Below, piece by piece: positions 59,340-64,000 of a stretch of 64,000 nt of DNA. Within the stretch, counting starts at the first letter, position 1; the number at the start of each line of letters is the position of its first letter. Both the position numbers and the translations under genes were made by a program. The notes beneath the pieces are model-generated. The model was not told the DNA's origin, did no database searches, and saw only the letters and a program-made list of their open reading frames with translations. The stretch is from positions 143,592,001-143,656,000 of the forward strand of contig JBITNC010000001.1 of the NCBI GenBank assembly GCA_050084985.1, read 5' to 3'. The stretch comes from Nageia nagi (Eukaryota; Pinophyta).

Positions 59340-59556
59340 TCTTGAGATTGTTTATAAGAGGAATCTCATTTATGGTCTTTATTCTTATAATCCATTTTTA
59401 TCCCTCTTTTGGATATAATAAAGCCTAACATCTTTTCACTTGAGACTCTAAAGATATATTTCTAAGTCTTAAATCTAATCTTAAAATTATTTAATGCTTC
59501 AAAGACATCCCTAAAATTTTTGAGATTATCTTCTTAATTCTTAGACTTGAATAGGA
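59340..59556 (-). pseudogene. Tat-type RT, C-terminal third
   Basis: The frame resumes with ILFKSKN, then NLKNFRDVFEALNNFKIRFK, SSEKMLGFIISKRGIKMDYK, the thumb and connection of Ty3/gypsy RT. It continues towards RNase H near 59300. Confidence 0.75.
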
Positions 59557-59559
59557 TAT

Positions 59560-60731
59560 TGGTAAGTGCAAAGAGATGGGTCCAATTTATGGCCAAAAAG
59601 TGGGTGCTTTTTCTTTGATTTTTAGTTTGGTCATTGATCTCAAAAGTTTAAACATTTAGAGATGAAATCTTGAAAAGGTAACTTCTATAAAATTGTAGTG
59701 CTCCAAGTCTATTTTTCAAATATGTAATTTATTCAAATAACCATATGATATAAATTAAATTTTGATGGACATGTATTAAAAATATTATTGAAAATTTCTT
59801 ATTTTAGGATCATACTAATAATTGTTGGGGCTACATAAGTTGAACTAAATTAAAGTATTTTTTGAAATTCTTTTGGAAAAATATAGTTATACATTGAATA
59901 AAGTTTAGAATAGTTTTTCATAATTTTTTGATGAACATTTTTCAATTAATTTTTACTATCCCTAATTACATTTTTTAAAAGTCCTTTTGTTGGGCTTGCA
60001 TAACTTGACCTTAACTTGTCCCGTTTTAAAGTTCTTTTTATTTAGTAGAGAATTATGTGTAGAATGTTGTTATATAATTTTTTCATAATTTTTTAAAAAA
60101 GTTATTAAAAAAATAAAATAACCTAATTTTTCAAGTTTATGGATAAGTTTGATTGAAAATTAATTGAAAAATTCAAAATATAATCCAATTGTAAAAAAAC
60201 TTATATATTTGAAATCTACATTTTCTCATCTATAATGAGTTTTAATTTCTTAAAAAAATTTTGCAAACAATATTATCAAATATGTGTTTGAAGTTAGTCT
60301 TTTCCCTTTCCATTGATAGGAACTTGTATGTGCTTGTCCAAGGCTAAGGATTGGCTCACCATGCCTCTCCCAAGCCAAAATAAAAGGTAAACCCTTAAGG
60401 AAATGGATTTTGAATGGGATCCCATTATAAAATAGGATCCCAATCTGAACGAGATCTTGTTATATATCAAGAACCCATTATTTAAAGTACAATCAATCCA
60501 TGTGAAAAGGAATGAGATCCTATTTTTCATAAATTTGCAATTTTTCAAAAATGGGATCCCATTTTAGTTGGATTCTTGAACCATATATAGAGATCCCATT
60601 TTCATTTTGGCTCAAGAACCTAGAATAAAATAAGATCCCAATTTTAATAACATGAGATACTATTCTATCTAAAAATTTTCCAAGTCATCCCGTGTCCATG
60701 TTTAGTGGATCTAACATCTTGCATGCAACCA
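59560..60731. mobile_element. 1172-bp terminal-inverted-repeat element inside RT
   Basis: The plus strand starts 'tggtaagtgcaaagagatgg' and the other strand starts 'tggttgcatgcaagatgtta', imperfect terminal inverted repeats that begin TGGT. 'tat' stands on both sides (59557-59559 and 60732-60734). Removing the block plus one 'tat' keeps the RT frame directly after the catalytic Asp pair. The right 330 bp carry at least six 'gggatccca'-like palindromic motifs (60418, 60437, 60554, 60593, 60634 and variants), resembling subterminal transposase-binding repeats. No transposase frame was found, so it is a non-autonomous DNA transposon of unassigned superfamily. Confidence 0.6.
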
Positions 60732-61170
60732 TATCATCAACATATACTTTAATTATCTTATGAATAAGATCATGAAACTTAAATACCATTACTCTTTCAT
60801 ATGTTGCTCCTATATTTTTAAGACCAAAAGCCATTACATTGTAAGAAAATGTACCCTAAGGATTATAAAAGATTGTATTATGCATATCATTGAGATTAAT
60901 TTTAATTTGATTATGACATGAGAAGCTATTTATGAAAGATATGCATTCATACCCAAATGTGGTATTTACTATTATATCAATGTGATTAATAGAAAAAATA
61001 TCTTTTTGGCATGACTTGTATATGTCTCTATAGTCTATATAGAACCTTACCTCTCTACTTGACTTCATGGCTGACTGTATATTGAAAAAGTAAGGGTAAT
61101 AACCAATTGGTTCAATGAAATGAAGCTTAATGTACTTATGTATCTCCTTGACCAATAAATCCATTTTCAA
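60732..61170 (-). pseudogene. Tat-type RT, N-terminal two thirds
   Basis: The frame has LLVKEIHKYIKLHFIEPIGY, YIDYRDIYKSCQKDIFSINH, IDIIVNTTFGYECISFINSF and QIKINLNDMHNTIF. After a stop (about 60853) come MAFGLKNIGATYERVM and KVYVDDM, ending at the catalytic YVDD where the insertion begins. Matches Ty3/gypsy RT over its length. Confidence 0.82.
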
Positions 61171-61560
61171 ATGTATAAGCCTATTATTGTGTTTGGATTC
61201 TTATGATATACACTTTTATGCATCAAAAAGTTAGAATCAAACTTAGGCATATCATCATAAAAATAAGGAAGGATCTCTCCAATCTCTAATATGAATGTAT
61301 GATATTCCTTTATTTTTAAGGCATTGAACCACTATCTAATATTGACAATATTGGTATCCTTCTATGCCCCCTTATTAATATCAATGATGTTCTCATTTAG
61401 CCAAGTTACCTCATCTCTCAGTTGAAGAGTGGTTGACCATTCCTTTATCCCTATCATAAGATTTGATCATCCATATCATAACCTTATGAATAACCCCTCT
61501 TTCTAACTATATAAAAATACTCCTAGTCCTACTACCAAAATAATAATGTGGGCTAGTGTA

Positions 61561-64000
61561 GTAAGAGAGAACCTTTTATGTATTCGATCTTTAAGCCAAA
61601 GTATGCATAAGGTTGAAAAATCTTGATTTTTCTTCTCTTAGTATGTCTTATTGGAAACTTAGTTCTTGCCCCCATTGTGTCAATAATTGTATCATTTATT
61701 TAGAAGACATTTATGGATATAAGATAACATGGAAATAACATGGGAAAAGGAGAATTGTGATATGTTAATCTAGTATAGATGTGAAACCTAAAATTGAAGT
61801 TTACCTCAACATAGATGCATCTCTTATTCCTTTTGGAACCTCTTATTTGATTTATTCAATTTTGGCCATATTCATTGATTCTCTTTTTTAATTTGGATCA
61901 CTCCCTTCTAACCATGATTTTAACTTTCTTCTAATTGGAAGGAACTCTTCACATATAAAACTTTCTTATCAAGCTTTAGAGCTATCCCAAATTTGTTAAG
62001 TAATTCCCCCATTCCTGATTCTATTTTGATTGATCCTTATTCTTTATAATAATATTTTTTATAACATATTTTGATCCAAAAGAATAATGATTATTATTAT
62101 GTTTCATTTTCTTGTGTAACTTTTCATATATTCTCTTTTGATTCTTTCCTTTCTATGGCATAGACTCTTCATATTCTAATTATTCTTCACTTTTTTATGT
62201 TTTTTATAAAGTATATTCATTATAAAGAACTTTTTTTCCTATTATTCATAATATTTGGAACAAATGAAATAACATTGATTCTCTTTGTGGAGTGTTCGCT
62301 CCTCAATGTGAACTCTATTAAAATAGATGGTTATGAAAGCTTATGAAGATCTTATATAAAGAGAGAAGATCTACATCTTTGTAACAATAGGTATTAACTC
62401 TTCTTTCTTTAATTTCTAGTTCCTAATATTTTTTACCTTTTATATTTTCTATTTTATTGAATAACATAAAAGTAGCTTAGACCTATACTTCCAATCATAT
62501 TTCTAGGATCATTTTATATTTTAATTGTATACACCATTGCATCATGCTCAAATACTAAGCATTTTTGCAAGGTGGAAGGAATAGAATGTACAACATCACG
62601 GTCTTCTTTGGAGGTTATTGTATATAAGCTTCTAATCCATGAAATAGTTCTTTGTTTCAATGGTCTTTGATCTCACTTGCATTGGTAAGTGGAGATACAT
62701 GACATATTATTTTTATATATTATCAAATCCCTTGATTCTTATTATATACATTTTGAACTTTGAGAGTGACATTTCATCAAAGTATTTGATATTATTCAAA
62801 GAGTAAATGTTGATCCCTAGTATAGTATCCACCAAGTATTCCTTTTTTTCTTTCATATAATCATAATATGAATGTGTAAATCTAGAGTGCAATCTATGAC
62901 CTCTTGAGTTGGTATCTCTTTCTCATCAAATTGAATCATGTTAACTTGTCTCAAAGAATGAATGATATCTATAAAGGTACTTGTTAGAATGGTAGGATAA
63001 ACATATTCTTTATCTAATTTCTCAAGTAATTTAAGTCTAATATTTTTATAATTCATTAATAAATCAAGTAAATTAATCATATCAAGTTCATTTCTTAATT
63101 AATTAACACAATTATAAGTAAATTATGCTTAGAATAATAAGGTACATATTTTTATGAAGAGTAGTAGGGTTAAGAATATATCATTTTTTACCTCTTATGG
63201 CTAAATTAAATTCTTATTTATCTTCTTATTCAAGTATTATTCTTCAATATCATCATGTATAACCATATTTTCCATATTGACTATTTGATGATATCATTAT
63301 TTGTAGGAGGCTCAAAGATTACCCCATTCTCATATTCTACCTTACATCATCAAGAAGCTCCACAAGCATTTTCTTTAAATCAAAATAGTTATTCATAAAA
63401 TTATCTTTTACTTAATGATATCCATAATGTGCATTTTATTTATACCATCTAGTATTTTATTCACCTCCCATTAGTTCTTTCCCTTGAACTCTTTTTATAA
63501 AGCCTCCTTTAAGGTTATCTTCAAGCATTTTACTTTAGTGAATCAAGAGCTAAATAAATATTGTTTTTTTATTTCTTTCTTATTTTGATTCTTATTTTAT
63601 ACTAATTTCAATGGCATTAATTATCTTAGTAATTTTTATATATTTTTTACAATTAAATTTTGTTACATTTGTGTACTTTAATTGACCAAATATAACCATT
63701 TCTTATTATTTTTTTAATCAATTTACAATCCATATCCATGAAAGGTTTATGTAAATGGGTCAAAACCCCTACACCTCAACCACTCAAAACACCTATGAGT
63801 GATTCCAAGGATCTTGATTCATTTGCATATAATTTTCCTATGTGAGTATTGACAATATTGACAAAGATAGGTTTTGAAAGTTGTCCTTTATAGTTCAATG
63901 TTGCAAGAAGCTATCTAGACTTAAAAGGAGTGACAATATGTTATTGAAGGTTTAAAACCACAAGTCTTTGGGATATTTCCTAACTCAAAAAGGTTGAAGC
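61561..64000. other. Stretch without a recognised gene
   Basis: The minus strand has an open 75-codon frame at 63080-62853 (containing QFDEKEIPTQEVIDCTLDLH) that may belong to the 5' part of the Tat-type element, but no gag or protease motif was found. The remainder is AT-rich and featureless. Confidence 0.4.

Larger units (their letters stand above)
56850..61560 (-). mobile_element. Second Tat-type Ty3/gypsy element, with insertions
   Basis: On the minus strand, RT (61170-60732 and 59556-59340), first RNase H (59340-58600, interrupted), second RNase H relic (58270-58040) and integrase (57900-56850) follow in order. It resembles the element at 40.5-44 kb but keeps RT and is more damaged: a 1172-bp inverted-repeat element sits in RT and a further ~530-bp insert sits in the first RNase H. 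Element ends were not found. Confidence 0.75.

Overview
The window reads as nuclear DNA of a seed plant with a large, repeat-filled genome, most likely a gymnosperm (conifer-like). The reasons are: strongly AT-rich sequence; very old and heavily decayed LTR and non-LTR retroelements whose frames are often still in phase but full of stops; many decayed pentatricopeptide-repeat (PPR) copies; and a single well-preserved intronless receptor kinase gene. The species cannot be fixed from the sequence alone. Nothing here is prokaryotic, and I see no CRISPR array, rRNA or intact tRNA gene.

Two regions look like genuine host genes. The first, at 12397-14397 (+), is an intact intronless L-type lectin-domain receptor kinase (signal peptide, legume-lectin ectodomain, one membrane span, Ser/Thr kinase). 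The second, at 54356-55094 (-), is a DUF761-type protein gene with a hydrophobic N-terminal half and the DUF761 motif at its C-terminus. It is broken by what looks like a one-base slip in a run of five A (54793-54797). Both stand out by near-normal base composition and codon use in otherwise very AT-rich DNA.

Layout: 1-5.2 kb is AT-rich with a short-unit repeat, one decayed acidic ORF of unknown family (-) and a dispersed repeat. 6.1-8.4 kb is a PPR pseudogene (-) fused to a LINE fragment (-, 8.6-10.7 kb). 12.4-14.4 kb is the receptor kinase. 18.1-19.9 kb is a second copy of the PPR/LINE block (-). 19.9-22.9 kb is a LINE (+) whose 3' region may run to 24.98 kb. 25.0-35.6 kb is a nest of two Ty3/gypsy chromoviruses of one family (+), the inner one carrying an LTR-like insertion. 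37.1-38.8 kb is a LINE 5' part (+). 40.5-44.0 kb is an internally deleted Tat-lineage Ty3/gypsy element (-). 46.4-50.8 kb is an array of decayed PPR fragments with a 115-bp (TG)n tract. 54.4-55.1 kb is the DUF761 gene. 55.6-56.3 kb is an inverted-repeat element. 56.85-61.5 kb is a second Tat-type element (-) carrying two foreign insertions, one a 1.17-kb inverted-repeat element placed exactly at the reverse transcriptase active-site motif.

No operon-like cooperation is expected. The two host genes are independent, and the rest is a record of layered transposition, local duplication and decay. I found no new biological system. The best-supported novelties are structural: frame-exact nested insertions with target-site duplications, the PPR-derived arrays, and the one-base lesion in the DUF761 gene.
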